From Rhyzopertha dominica (Eukaryota; Arthropoda; Insecta; Coleoptera; Bostrichidae), in assembly GCA_025024175.1 (NCBI GenBank), contig QCXZ01000064.1, forward strand, positions 21,138,286-21,202,285: 64,000 nucleotides of DNA, in the 5' to 3' direction. Below the pieces are notes generated by a model. That model was not told where the DNA came from and ran no database searches. It saw only the letters and a program-made list of their open reading frames with translations. Shown piece by piece: positions 50,401-58,969 of the stretch. How positions within the stretch are numbered: position 1 is the stretch's first letter; each line of letters begins with the position of its first letter. Made by a program: the position numbers and the translations under genes.

Positions 50401-53400
50401 AATCGGCGATTGAAAAAGAGCACCACGCGTTTTACGATAACCTGTCCTTCAAGCCTGACAAGAACTCGAAAGATAAGCTCTCCAGTGGAAATGTAGCTGA
50501 AAACCGGAAAGAAAAGTCAGAGAAAAAACGTGCTAATAAAGGATTAGTTTTAAAGCAAAAACCCGGTAGCAAGAAAACAATTGAAAAGTCGCAAATAAAT
50601 GTACGTTCAAGGCGAAATAAAAAATGACGTACAATTTGATTAACAATATTTTTATGTTTTTTTGTATAAAAATTTTTGTTTAGTTTTTATTGGTATTAAT
50701 AGCGTCCCATAAACCACTTAATATCTGTCGCATTTTTCTAATAAAATAAAATCCTATGTGTCTATTTTTTGTTTATTAATTCTCCTATGTATAAATCCAA
50801 GATGGTTAGAATCTCCTATGTGGTGAAGCTCAGGGTGTTTATAATTAATTGGGCTTTAAGCAATGTCCTAGTACTTTGATTTTTGTTTTCGTGGCTATTA
50901 AATATTACGTTTATGGTAAATTTTGAATTACGCGCTAATGTGAAGCAAAACAACAGAAATAAACTAATTGTTCTTCTTCCTGTAAAATTTATATTTTTAC
51001 ACATTGGAGGTATTTCACGATCAATGACGATATATGATTTACAATGGATGAAAGTAAGTAATTTTGGAGACTGCTAGCCCACAAAGTGTTGACTCATGGT
51101 GGGGAAAAATCTGCACCAGGTGGGAAATTTGCAAAGGAAGGATAAAGTTTATGCCATTGAAATTTGCTATAAAGGCCGAAATAAATGTTGCATTACTGAA
51201 AATACTTTTCGTGAATGATTTCATAAGGAGAGTGAGAAACAACTAAGTGAAAAAATTTTAACACAAAAAGAGCTTATAACAAATTATTTAAAATTTGTGT
51301 TGTAGCTCCTTCCCAGTTGTATCTTTAATTCAATCTAAGGATCAGCATTAGATCTAAGCCGTTAAGCCCTATTAACAAAAAGAGTTACCTACGACAGTGA
51401 AAACATTAACTTGAAGAATGTACGTTTTTGCGGCCAGAGTTAGATTGAAATCTTAGTCTTTTTGGGTTAGACCGTGTCTGATTTCAGAATAAGGTGGACG
51501 TTTCACTCGCATTTGTAAAGGGCATCATCAGGGCAGGAATAAGGCACAAAATTATCGCGAGAAACACATCAGAACTGCATAAAATTCCAAGGGGGGATAG
51601 CAAAAATTCAACAAACCCACAAACGTTGCGAATTAAATGGATACTTGTTTAATTTAAACGTTATTTTAAATATACGATATCCTTTAGATAATTTGTGTTA
51701 CTATTTGTAAATGTACAAACACTGAAATATTCATACATGTAAAATATCTATAGTTACCAGTAGATTTTTACAACAATACTTTTAATTCTAATATTCTATT
51801 AGAAGCATTAGTTTTATTCTGTATTAAACAAGATAGTTTATTTTTGTGTTTTCTACTCAAATATTTAAGAATCATTATTTTAAATACGCATTTTCGATTC
51901 GCTAAAACAAACAATAATTTTATTTCATGGAATTATTTTTAATATTATATTGAATCTACTTTTAAAAATCACTGTTAATTTCTCCGATACATTATTTATT
52001 TAATACCAAGGTAACCAAACAGAATTAACTTTTATTGTTTTAAACATTAGTTTAAGGCAACGGCGAATACACGAATTAAACAACAATGGTAGTTTCCCTA
52101 GCGAATGCTACGCCAGCATCAAATTAGTTCAATGAGGATGTTAGCCATAGAATTATTGCGTTTATGATTTCCCCTCGCATGTATAAAAATAAAATCTACG
52201 TAAGTTAAAATATAGACCGCCAGATTTATGCAACAATTTTAACTCGAATATTTCTTTAGAAACATTATTTATATTTCATATTTAACAGGATAGCTTATAT
52301 TTGTGAAACATAACTTTCTCTTCTAATAAAGAGTAAAACGGCGTTCCATAAAGGACACTGACCGACTGATCATTTCAGGTTTCCACCACACCAGCAAAAA
52401 TTTCTTTGGCCGGTAACTCTTTTAAAAATAACTACTTAATAACTGCCTGAAACTTGTTTTTATCAAAATTCTGCTTATTCTCAAATATGCCATTTTCAAA
52501 AATTCACAGTATTGTCACAATTTAGTGAACTGTTAGTACCAAATTTGAGATCTCGTTTAAAACACCATAGTTGTTATAATAGCAACCAAATTAAATTTTG
52601 TTTACTGGAAATTCTTATAATTCTTATAAATAATGTTAAAAAAAGTGCAATAAGTTACTAATTTCATGTGGTTTTTATAATAAAAAATACAATGCATTCA
52701 TGCACTTTTAGTTTAGTATGCAACAATCTGGATATTTAGCTGATTCAACCATAACAAAACTAAGTATGGTTTGCATGAAAAATAATACAGGTTTGTGTTA
52801 AGCTAAAAAATGTAACCCCTTAAAGAAATTCTGAGTATGCCATGAGATTCAAAATAAAAATATCTACAAAAAAAATTTCTCCATGTTTCTTTTTGTATCT
52901 ACACACCCATTCAAGATAATGAGAAAAGAAGAAATGTTACGTTATTTAAAAGTGGCTATAGTTTCAAAATAAAAAAACGATGTAAAAATGGCGATGGTAC
53001 AGCTCAAATCGCAACAAATAAGTAAGACAGTAATGCCAAAACCGCAACCCTCTAGCATAAATAGTTACTGAGATACCTTAAGATTACAATGAAAATGGGA
53101 CACCTTCTAATGTATGCAACTTAAATAATAATTTCAAAGCAATAATCGGCTTGAACATTCTTTAGAATTGGGAATATGAAGGCTCGTATTCCCACTTGCA
53201 TCAGTCCGCCTGCCGCGGTTATAGGCGACGGTCTGCCCTAGTCGGTCTACTCTCTACCCCTGCCTGAAGAGCCCCAACAGGGCGAAACTAGTCATAGGGT
53301 GAGAGTAGACTGACCAGGGCAGATGAATTTTATTTCATTCTTTAGAATATTAAAATACTTACCTTAAAAGAGCTTCTCCATCATAAATGTATAATCTCAA

Positions 53401-54210
53401 GGGGTCTATAGAAGTAATAATAGTGTAAATTCCAATATCAAATTTATATCCAGAAACAAGTAAAGGATTATCCACATATTCTTGGATGAATGTCACATTA
53501 CTATCCAGGTCTATTTCTTCTACTTTCTTAATGCGTATGTTGCGATGATCATTATTCTTTTGCACGAACTGGACATCCTTGTGTTCTGCAGCATATTCTA
53601 TAAACTTGTCTTTGTCTTGGGGTAGTTTAAATGCTGCAGGAATATATTTTATTCCACTCGTAGCCAAGTCAACTTTGTTTGTTATATATCCACATCCAGG
53701 GAAATGATTAACTTTCTGATGTGGCTCTAAATCAGTCAGTTTTGTACGCAANGTTCGAAATGGATAATCGTGGGCCCATAATAAATCCCAGCTAGTAACG
53801 TTTGGATCATATTTGTACCCCAATCTTTCTAAAACTGTAAATACATTTTTCAGGTAACCACTTTCTAGGTTTTTCCCGTACACCCAGTAAGTTTTCTTTG
53901 GAATGTTTGATGTCGAAATAGTGGAAAATTTAAGCTGTTGAAAGCAGTTATTGCATTCAGATAAAGCAATAATGGAAAGAACAGCTATAGACAGAAACGC
54001 TATTATAACTGATAAAACATTGTGGAGTTCACAGCTCTTGACATAGTTTGTAAATATTTGAAAATAGCCAGGGCAATGGTTTACTTTTGTGATTTCTGGA
54101 GTGCTTTCCTAAAATTGTGTCGTAAATGAATACAGTAGCTAATATTTAAACACAGTTTAAATTCATACCGTTAGATCTTGTTGATTATTTTTCAAGTTTT
54201 CTTGTGCCAT
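29414..54210 (-). CDS. TTLL15: TTLL15-like tubulin-tyrosine-ligase family protein, five coding exons
   Basis: The exons in transcript order are 54210-54169, 54109-53363, 30814-30344, 29792-29579 and 29521-29414 (stop TAA). All junctions are GT-AG, and exons 2-5 join in phase. The total is about 526 aa. The start is MAQENLKNNQQDLT. Exon 2 has a single membrane segment (VLSVIIAFLSIAVLSIIAL) and opens the ATP-grasp ligase domain (HFPGCGYITNKVDLA, FVQKNNDHRNIRIK, FIQEYVDNPLL, GYKFDIGIY). Exon 3 has FEMMRFDFVVDNDLNVFLME and the metal-binding EANMSPNL. Exons 3-5 end in a Cys-rich tail and RWFQGKC, as in the ttll-15 family. Family enzymes add amino acids to tubulin. Substrate specificity here is inferred only. 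Reading exon 1 into exon 2 needs one base fewer at the GG of 54060-54061, so there is an assembly error or a true frameshift. Exon 2 also contains an N. Intron 2 is 22.5 kb and full of transposons. Confidence 0.9.
30815..32019. other. TTLL15 intron 2, 3' part
   Basis: Mostly AT-rich. 30940-31200 is distinctly richer in G+C (for example GGTCCATCCACGGAATTG, CACTCGCGAGCGCG) and may be an unrecognised repeat. No coding signature found. Confidence 0.4.
32020..33490. repeat. Fold-back unit built of TGCTCGATA-type sub-repeats
   Basis: 32050-32560 contains about a dozen imperfect, irregularly spaced copies of an (A)AATGCTCGATAAA-like unit (ATGCTCGATATTTT, AACGCTCGATAAAT, AATGCTCGATATAAA, GATGCTCGATATAAA, ACTGCTCGGTAAATG). 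33195-33470 has the same unit inverted (TTATCGAGCATTT, TTTTTATCGAGCATTTAG, TTACCGAGCATTAAT). The outer tips also mirror each other: TAGTGTCGGAAA near 32022 and TTTCCGATATA near 33480. The interior shows no ORF. It resembles fold-back or subterminal-repeat DNA elements. The family is unknown to me. Confidence 0.6.
33831..33908 (+). CDS. Candidate first coding exon of a nested, unidentified gene
   Basis: ATG at 33831 opens 26 codons (MSGTGFNTSSLDEIDKINQN, then ICKNTK) running directly into a strong 5' splice site, AAG|GTGAGT, at 33908/33909. Codon use is balanced and the peptide looks like a structured cytosolic N-terminus. The orientation is opposite to TTLL15, so if real it is a gene nested in that gene's intron 2. 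No second exon could be linked, and the peptide is not recognised. It could instead be a retained transposon or pseudogene exon. Confidence 0.4.
34058..35185 (+). repeat. Diverged, 3'-truncated LTR related to the Gypsy element downstream
   Basis: From TATTATGGTACAAATTCATC the sequence aligns over its length with the 35544 LTR (shared AGCCATGAAATTAGAAATC-like start, GACTGGTGGTT, CTTGGACTCAG, AATGAAACTGGCAAG, GGTGATAAATCACCT). There are many substitutions and several N's. Similarity ends near 35185, about 110 bp before the expected LTR 3' end. No internal element sequence is attached, so it is an old solo-LTR-like fragment. Confidence 0.75.
35186..35543. other. Sequence between old LTR and Gypsy insertion
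   Basis: No feature recognised, apart from the left CACT target-site copy at 35540-35543. Confidence 0.4.
35544..36764 (+). repeat. Gypsy 5' LTR
   Basis: Near-identical to 41709-42927. It has terminal TATTACA/TGTAATA inverted 7-mers. It is preceded by CACT and followed after six bases by the primer-binding site. Confidence 0.95.
36771..36788 (+). promoter_or_regulatory. Probable primer-binding site of the Gypsy element
   Basis: TGGCGCCCAACGTGGGGC lies six bases inside the 5' LTR and starts with TGG, the complement of a tRNA CCA end. The cognate tRNA was not identified. Confidence 0.8.
36991..38368 (+). pseudogene. gag: Gypsy gag (capsid and zinc knuckles), frameshifted
   Basis: ATG at 36991 opens MASIWKNEINRLNSAELTFE, a typical N-terminus of insect Gypsy gag, but that frame stops at 37210-37212. 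The protein resumes one frame over (open 37121-38368) with ELNSFFEEFTGDIS. It then carries a capsid-like domain (WNLKFSGSGQMSLSAFLEHV, ALLWYRANRK, LKDEFHSVDYDERLF, QGPTESIGMYL) and two Cys-rich knuckles. The first knuckle, CYRCGQSGHKAFAC, is canonical CCHC. The second, CYRCKKKGFTVRTC, has Phe in place of His. The frame ends at TAA 38366-38368. Gag packages the element RNA. The frameshift near 37180-37210 should prevent full-length product. Confidence 0.85.
38344..38388 (+). promoter_or_regulatory. Putative -1 ribosomal frameshift signal between gag and pol
   Basis: G GGA AAC (38344-38350) fits the X XXY YYZ slippery rule with GGA and AAC as zero-frame gag codons. Slipping back one base enters the pol frame, open from there (KRSDEAVKSR...) into the pol ORF. 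Six bases downstream, ACGAGG (38357-38362) can pair with CCTCGT (38383-38388), a small hairpin at the usual spacing. Inferred from sequence only. Confidence 0.7.
38425..41559 (+). pseudogene. pol: Gypsy pol: protease, RT, RNase H, integrase; one internal stop
   Basis: The longest open part runs 38425-41280 (952 codons). Domains in order: an aspartic protease with LDSGAS at about residue 44; RT with YRFCVDYRKLNKITKKDAYP, FQYLDDLIIV (the YxDD active site at 39463-39480) and RRFLDMASWYRRFIPQF; RNase H with QTDASGYGIGAVL and TDHHSLLWL; an integrase HHCC zinc module ending CVICLEQK; and the integrase DDE core (SMDLVGPL, CDNGVQF, NPTERVNR). TAA at 41281-41283 interrupts the frame, after which in-phase coding resumes (RSRKIYNLRRRHVEF) to an integrase C-terminal domain ending at TAG 41557-41559. 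One codon (about 38713) holds an N. Expression probably depends on the -1 shift at 38344. Confidence 0.92.
41690..41707 (+). promoter_or_regulatory. Polypurine tract of the Gypsy element
   Basis: AGGGAGAAAGAGGAGAA lies directly before the 3' LTR start, the expected plus-strand primer position. Confidence 0.8.
41709..42927 (+). repeat. Gypsy 3' LTR
   Basis: Near-identical to the 5' LTR. It ends in TGTAATA and is followed by the CACT target duplicate (42928-42931). Confidence 0.95.
42932..43380. other. TTLL15 intron sequence, no feature
   Basis: AT-rich, one N, no ORF or repeat recognised. Confidence 0.5.
43390..45123 (+). mobile_element. P-superfamily-like element with THAP domain and 9-bp TSD
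   Basis: The ends are imperfect inverted repeats. The left end CAAGGTTAGTAGATTTTATA leads into GGTTGTCTGGTAACT. The inverse complement of the right end reads CAAGGTTACTAGACATAGAT, then AGGTTGTCTGGTAACTT. A second shared patch lies further in (GTCATCGAGGGTGCC and GTCATCAGGGGTGCC). AGCCAAACC is repeated exactly at 43381-43389 and 45124-45132, close to the 8-bp duplications of P elements. The 1.73-kb unit encodes only a THAP-type DNA-binding exon. No transposase catalytic region was found, so it looks like an internally deleted derivative. Confidence 0.75.
43664..43924 (+). pseudogene. THAP zinc-finger exon, frameshifted
   Basis: ATG at 43664 reads MPGGTVSRVTVCKNNSKKPK. One frame away, from 43735, it continues KFNVFTFPKDVKIRKEWVRK, KWPADNKKICSVHF and LQPRKLKKD, ending at a donor GATG|GTAAGA (43924/43925). 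THAP hallmarks visible are the W of KEW, the C-x2-H of ICSVHF and the FxxxDF-like KPCDFED. The usual first Cys of the C-x(2-4)-C pair is absent (VTVC has only one). The frame change near 43733 breaks the reading frame. THAP domains bind the ends of P-type transposons. Confidence 0.75.
45133..46739. other. TTLL15 intron sequence, no supported gene
   Basis: AT-rich. A plus-strand open stretch around 45490-45610 (PKDGAQHGIIKDPNVNVKI) looks slightly protein-like but has no ATG, splice-site pair or family match I recognise. 46590-46740 is somewhat less AT-rich and may be part of the LTR scrap that follows. Confidence 0.4.
46740..47043 (+). mobile_element. LTR 3' end plus leader and gag start of another retroelement
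   Basis: 46741-46844 matches the last about 100 bp of the Gypsy LTRs (CCACTGTTAGTTGGTCAGCA, CATAATCTTTACCAA, AGAATTTTGTGTAATA) with substitutions. The following leader (TTGCCGAGAACCCGAAA) is unlike the 36765 element. ATG at 46905 then opens MSSDWLQKFRHIRFQTIIKY, about 50 codons, different from the Gypsy gag. The scrap ends where the 47044 DNA transposon begins. Confidence 0.55.
47078..47365. repeat. Left subterminal array of CCTCCTATGTGG motifs
   Basis: Copies and variants on both strands: ACCTCCTATGTGG (about 47080), ACCTCCTAAGTGG (47158), ACCTCTTATGTG (47213), TCTCCTATGTAG (47250), TCCACATAGGATG (47268), TCCACATAGGAGG (47320) and GCCACATAAGATG (47354). A further copy, GCCACATAGGAGG, lies at about 47771. 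The density and mixed orientation resemble subterminal transposase-binding sites. That function is inference. Confidence 0.75.
48001..50627 (+). CDS. DUF7869-type DDE-like transposase, one frameshift
   Basis: An ATG (47522-47524) followed by GTAAGT may splice to 47999 (TTGGTTTCAG|AACATGG). ATG 48001 opens 254 acidic codons ending GRDYMGYKK and TAA (48763-48765). The continuation is one frame back (open through KIRNGIIQDVLKESRKMGNR, ATG 48807) to TGA at 50625-50627. The likely native product is about 875 aa, split by loss of one A in the run at 48757-48762. Family landmarks: RCGHNSIKKKSDRTFLCRL, PRKDQCDICCSHKLGH (Cys pair), MAITMDLQSVLLCP, LYVWHEGNGGVTSNE, LISDGCGYQNRNR and KGHTMMEADSVHSTLE. 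The Asp, Asp and Glu in the last blocks are candidate DDE catalytic residues. The tail is Lys-rich. Family recognition is from memory. Confidence 0.8.
50740..50830. repeat. Right subterminal copies of the CCTCCTATGTGG motif
   Basis: AATCCTATGTGTC (about 50749), TTCTCCTATGTATAA (about 50781) and ATCTCCTATGTGGTG (about 50811), with a last diverged copy ACATTGGAGGT at 51001. They mirror the left array. Confidence 0.7.
51045..53232. other. TTLL15 intron sequence, mostly featureless
   Basis: 51064-51240 has a weak plus-strand coding look in two frames (KVYAIEICYKGRNKCCITEN) that I cannot assign. 51480-51570 read on the minus strand holds CTGATGATGCCCTTTACAAA followed by GCGAGTGAAACGTCC, resembling a Penelope-type tail. 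The rest is AT-rich without exon signals. Confidence 0.4.
53233..53322. repeat. Hairpin tail repeat, 27-bp inverted arms
   Basis: CTGCCCTAGTCGGTCTACTC at 53233 is mirrored by GAGTAGACTGACCAGGGCAG ending 53322. The loop contains CCTGAAGAGCCCCAACAGGG followed by CGAAACTAGTC, the GAAG...GAAAC layout of Penelope-like element tails. It lies 40 bp from TTLL15 exon 2, inside intron 2. Confidence 0.65.
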
Positions 54211-56845
54211 GCTTCTTACACAGTGTAGTGCTATTGTACAGACTACAGAGGTATATGGTGAACTTAAATCGCTACTACTACATGTTACATGCCGTTCGAG
54301 TCTAACTAACCGACTTCACCAAACTTTAGCGGAAGCTATAAATTCGAGGTAATAACGGTGCTCCGCCTCTGCAAAACACCCGAAGATGCGTTTATAATTT
54401 GAATAGCAAGCACTTGCGCTCCACTTTCTCCCATTTCTTCGTGCAATCTCGCCATAAACCTTACGGTTCAATCAGTTGCCAATTTTGTCTGTCATGTCAC
54501 TGTCAGTTTTAAAAGTCAAATGCATGACAGAGCTAAATGGACGCCGCGGAGGTTAATTGTGGAGGAACAGCTTGCCATGACAACTGGCTGCCAAATCTGT
54601 CGACACCGCTTAATTTGTTTAAAAACCAACAGATGTCACTTCGAACTTTAGTGAGGTTTTTCATGGCGCGCTTGATTTGATGGAAATTATCATCTGACCA
54701 TGCATTTTACTCCGTGGATCCATTTTGTAACTGTCACCGTGACATGTCATATTGTAATTATTGCGAAATACAAATAACAATTACATTGATTATCACCAAA
54801 TACAATAATACCGCCGTGCAGTTGTACAGTAGCTTATTGCCTTAATTCTACTAGATGTACTGAACAGAGTAGGTAGGTAATTGGTTTGGATTTTGGTTGC
54901 GGGATTTATATTAGCTTTATACTAAGAATAGGAATCGGCCCATTGCTACTAGAACCGTTGAGTGAAGATCTAATGATTTAACAAAACTGTTCTCATTTTG
55001 CAAAAAAAATACCTACCTTTTACCTTCGTGTCAGACTGCTAGACATTCTAATTTACAATAATGTATTCTAAAATTTACAATTAATTATTAAGTAAATATT
55101 GGATATACTGTCATTGGATTAGATAATATAAATCATCATTCTGCTGTGCTTGTTATTATTGCCGTTTTGAGTTTATCCTCATTTAAAGACACGAGGCGAT
55201 CAGTGGTGGCCCACAAAGACGTGTTTGTTTAGTTTTACAGCATACGTGGTTTTGCGTATTACCATTAAGAGCATGTTAATTTGTTACAAAAAATGACTAC
55301 ATAACGAACTTAAAAAAATGGTCAATTTTACTATATATGTATAATATAGATATTTATAGAAAATGAATGAAAAAGTTACAAAATGTATTAATTATTACAA
55401 AAACAGCAAATATCGGGTTTTACATCCATGATAGACCAGTAGATTAGATTTTTATTCGTCCAAAGAAAGTTATAATACATTTTGCAGGACACGTCACAAT
55501 GAATACATATATCACAGTACAAAAAAATACAAAATTACATCCACATTGACATTTATTATATTCTATCACTCAATTAACAAACATTTTTGCTGATCTAAAA
55601 GTAAAAAGTCTTTATATTCCACAATAGAGTAAAACACATTATCTACCATTAAAGCTTTCATACAATTTTTAAACTTCTTACATTAATCTTTTTTATTTCA
55701 TTTGGCACGATATTGTATAGCTGGATTTCCAGATAGTTGGGACTACTCAATAATTCTCTTTGTTGTCAGCCTAATTTTGACGTAGACTCTTATTAGGCTG
55801 TAGCTAACGGTCTAGTTCACTGTTGAAACATGCGAAGTACAACTGAAAAAAATATTTAGTGGTCATAGTCTTCAGTTTATTATAAGTTTATTGTTTCTTT
55901 TTAAACACTATTGAAGAAACAAAAAAGTAAAGCAGTTTTTAATTACACCCATAATCTTCGTCAAAGCTAATCACCAACATAAATTGTCAGACAACTTTAA
56001 ACAAAATTTTGTATTGTATTTGACAAATATTACAGATTTACCTAACTAATACAATAAGCTTGTTATGTTTGTTTGTTATGCCCTTATACTTATAAGGACA
56101 TAACTTATCCTTGTCTTTTTCCACAGCTTTAATATGTTTATATAGGTACACCATCTTAAGGTACATACATCTCTGACATTATGTTAAATAGCCGTATATT
56201 ATGCTGTATCCATTAATAGCAATTATTACTAGAATTAACCATGCCGGCTGCAAAAGGTCTGTTAAAATTTTATATCTATTTAAGTTGTATTCATGGAACT
56301 TGAAAATAAATGGTACAAATTTCTGAAACTTTATATCCATGTAATTGACTTGTTCATTAACATTTCATACTGACCCATTTAGTATTTAATATTTATCACT
56401 GCTACTAGAGGTAACAAATTTGTGAAATAATACATTCCCTCATATTACTGACTACAAACATAACTGTCTGAAAGAAATTTTATTATAATCTTTCATCAAC
56501 TTACTAAGTAGATAAAATATGTATTTAATACAAAAGTGAAATTCGAAATTTGTCCATCAGAATAAAGATGTTACAGAGTACCTACGTGTGCATGATGATA
56601 CGAAATGAAGAAAATACAATATATGTACAACAATAAGCAGCATGTGATGAGTACTTGACCACTTGACCACAGTACATCTTAGAAGGCAACCCACAATGCT
56701 TGCGTTCGGAACAGTGCTTAGCACCTCTCGTGGCCGTCCCCCTTAACTAAATGAAATAAAGGTAGGCTCTTAAATAGGATATATTATGGTGATTACAAAA
56801 GATAATTATTGCCTGAATTCATTGTAAATGAGCATATCTGATATT
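54211..56845. other. Upstream of TTLL15; otherwise AT-rich with no gene
   Basis: 54211-54760 is the least AT-rich part and should contain the TTLL15 5'UTR/promoter, though no TATA-type element is clearly placed. 54760-56845 shows no coding exon or well-formed repeat. It may include decayed transposon sequence. Confidence 0.4.
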
Positions 56846-58492
56846 TTATTGGGTTTTGCAGGCATAAGGCTCTATTCCACTGTGAAAAGCATCTCTTTTG
56901 CTATCTGTAATTAAGTGTCTAATTGATTTCATGTTTGTTGCACCCTCATCACATATGCTATCTACTATCACAAATCCTTTCTCATGCACCTGACACACAA
57001 TATTTTTAAACTGTCTCGGCAATGTCTTCTGAACTTGTAATTGATTTGCAAAATCTTGTTTCCAAGTATTCTCTTAAGGTACAATCTGTAACATCCACAC
57101 TAATATACGATCAGCTACGTCATTCTTTCTATCAAAACTATTATCTACATAGCCACATACCATATCCTCATATATCGAAAAATAAAGTCGAGGCTGTAGA
57201 CATTTCATCAAAAATTAAAATACAGTACTTGTACGCCAGATCTTTAATTTTTAAAATACGAAACCGCATATTCTCAAGGACGGCTTTGCAGATACAAGTT
57301 TTGATTGGGATATGATGAATAACTTTCTGAAGCATTTCGGTACTTGGTAAGTAAAATAATTTCGATAGATATCTGTATGTTTTCGGATTTTGAATAAATA
57401 AAGCTAGAGCAAAAATTTTGTCTTACACTGTATAGTTCTATGGTATTTTTGTTTTCCAATATATCTAATCTGTGACCGAAAAAATTCTTCACTACTTCAT
57501 TCAAATGGTGTTCTTGCCAAAAACCATCCTTGATGTATTTCTCAGTAAGATGCAAACGACTCTAAATTTACATTCCGAATGTTAACTATTTTTACTTGCC
57601 TTTTTAAATCAAGTACGTTTTCGTAAAACTTTTTAGCTTTCAGTTTAGTATGATGTTCCATGCCCAAAAGTTTCTGTAAATGTCCAATTATATATTAAAT
57701 CAAGTAACTATTATATACTATAAACAAATGTTAATACATGCTATATAAATTTTTATTAAAAAAAATAAATAATTGTGTATTAATTTGACTAACAAAGACT
57801 TCTTATATTCAACTTACATCTCGATTCTAGACATAACTACCTACATATTTACATATAAAATATATACTCACTTTTTTAATGGGTGTTATTCGTTTTTTCG
57901 ATGACATAAATAGCTTACTGACTTTCCTTGTTCAAAGCTGTCTTTCCTTTGAAGATGATGGATGGATATGAGTGTCACCTTGAACATAATCTGTTAAGAC
58001 AAAAATAAAAAACAAATTATTAGTTTTTGCTCACAACTTTTTGCTGGACTAGCCAGTCTTAAAGTTGGTTGCGAAAATGCTGATGAAGGACCTGGAAGAT
58101 TTTCGGAATCTTCCTCATGTGCAGAAGAATTGTAAGAATCTCCGCAAGACTAGGTGTAGCTACGATAATCTCGTGAGTAGGAATAACTGCAACAAAGCTT
58201 TAGCTATAATATAGGAATTAAACTTCTTAAATATGTACTTATAAGGTAAAAATAAGGTAGGAATAGCCGGGAATGATAATCTATTGTTTGCAGTTCGATA
58301 AGTCGATGAAAAATGTTTTCGACAAATCCTCTTGGTATTGAACTCCTGTTTATTCATTTTTTCAATTTCTGGATCGCCAGTTGCTCTTACCCATTGCAGC
58401 AATCTTTGTGAATTATTCAACGGAAATTTATGTAAAACTTCCGTACTGGCTTCGCTTTCACATCCCACCACACACTTGCACTTGACACATAA
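56846..58492 (-). pseudogene. P-element/THAP9-like transposase relic
   Basis: Minus-strand pieces follow the P-superfamily order. 58492-58239 is a THAP zinc finger (KCVVGCESEASTEVLHKFPL, LLQWVRATG, TKRICRKHF) between a CAG acceptor and an AA|GTACAT donor. 57673-57596 (KLLGMEHHTKLKAKKFYENV) and from 57561 on (SRLHLTEKYIKDGFWQEHHL) are probable coiled-coil exons. 57300-57180 has KAVLENMRFRILKIKDLAYK and ILIFDEMSTA, the first RNase-H-fold Asp. 57170-56846 has IYEDMVCGYVD, ADRILVWMLQ, TWKQDF, EKGFVIVDSICDEGATNMKS (second Asp) and ends at TAA. A frameshift after LFFD and a TAA after MLQIVP break it. The GTP-binding and C-terminal parts are absent. Confidence 0.75.
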
Positions 58493-58969
58493 CTGTCGTC
58501 AACAGGAGAAGGCGAACTGTCACTAACGTTATTTATCAGATTTGAAGTTGCGACTTGCGAATTTCGATCTAGTGAGGCAAGAAAAACCTCACTAACGATT
58601 TGAGACCATCTTTTGGACAACTACTGAACTACCCCGCGGCAACACGTTTGGCAACTAAAATGTTTGGCGGGAACGCCAAAGCTGGTGGTCCACATTATAC
58701 GTCCGCGTGGACGCATTCAAGGCGGTGTTGCCAGAGGATTTAGGTTAATCCGTAAAACTGAAAACAAAAGTTGATATTTTGCGTATATTTATGAACTTAA
58801 TAACAATAAGTAATAATAATATATCGTCGGTCCGGAAGAAAAGTGACACAACTCGAGAAATGTCCATTTGAGATTTTTTTCGTAGAAAAATGTCGCAGGC
58901 GTATTATAGCTAGCAGCCGCTAGATGGCACAAGTATCAATTTTCCTTTAGTCGGGATTACCGAGGTTGT
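58493..58969. other. Spacer between P-like relic and inverted-repeat unit
   Basis: An antisense-frame open stretch (58417-58620) overlaps the THAP exon and could be upstream sequence of that gene. No independent gene supported. Confidence 0.35.

Larger units (their letters stand above)
47044..51044 (+). mobile_element. 4-kb DNA transposon with DUF7869-type DDE protein
   Basis: The left end (47044 onward: TTGTAAATTAAGTATATCGT, CGTTGATCGTGAAATACCTC, CTATGTG) is matched by the inverse complement of the right end at 51044 (TTGTAAATCATATATCGTCA, TTGATCGTGAAATACCTCCA, ATGTG). These are about 45-bp terminal inverted repeats with a 2-bp gap. Inside is one transposase-like gene (ATG exon 47522, main exon from 47999 to 50627). 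The motif CCTCCTATGTGG and variants recur many times near both ends. No clear target duplication was identified. Autonomy is doubtful because the ORF has one frameshift. Inserted in the TTLL15 intron, directly against an LTR scrap. Confidence 0.75.

Noticed and set aside
53233..53322. Hairpin considered as a microRNA or terminator
   Set aside because: Its sequence layout fits a dispersed retroelement tail better. A terminator call is not meaningful in this eukaryotic context.
58417..58620. 67-codon minus-strand frame overlapping the THAP exon
   Set aside because: It is out of frame with the THAP domain and could only be 5' sequence of that relic. No independent support.
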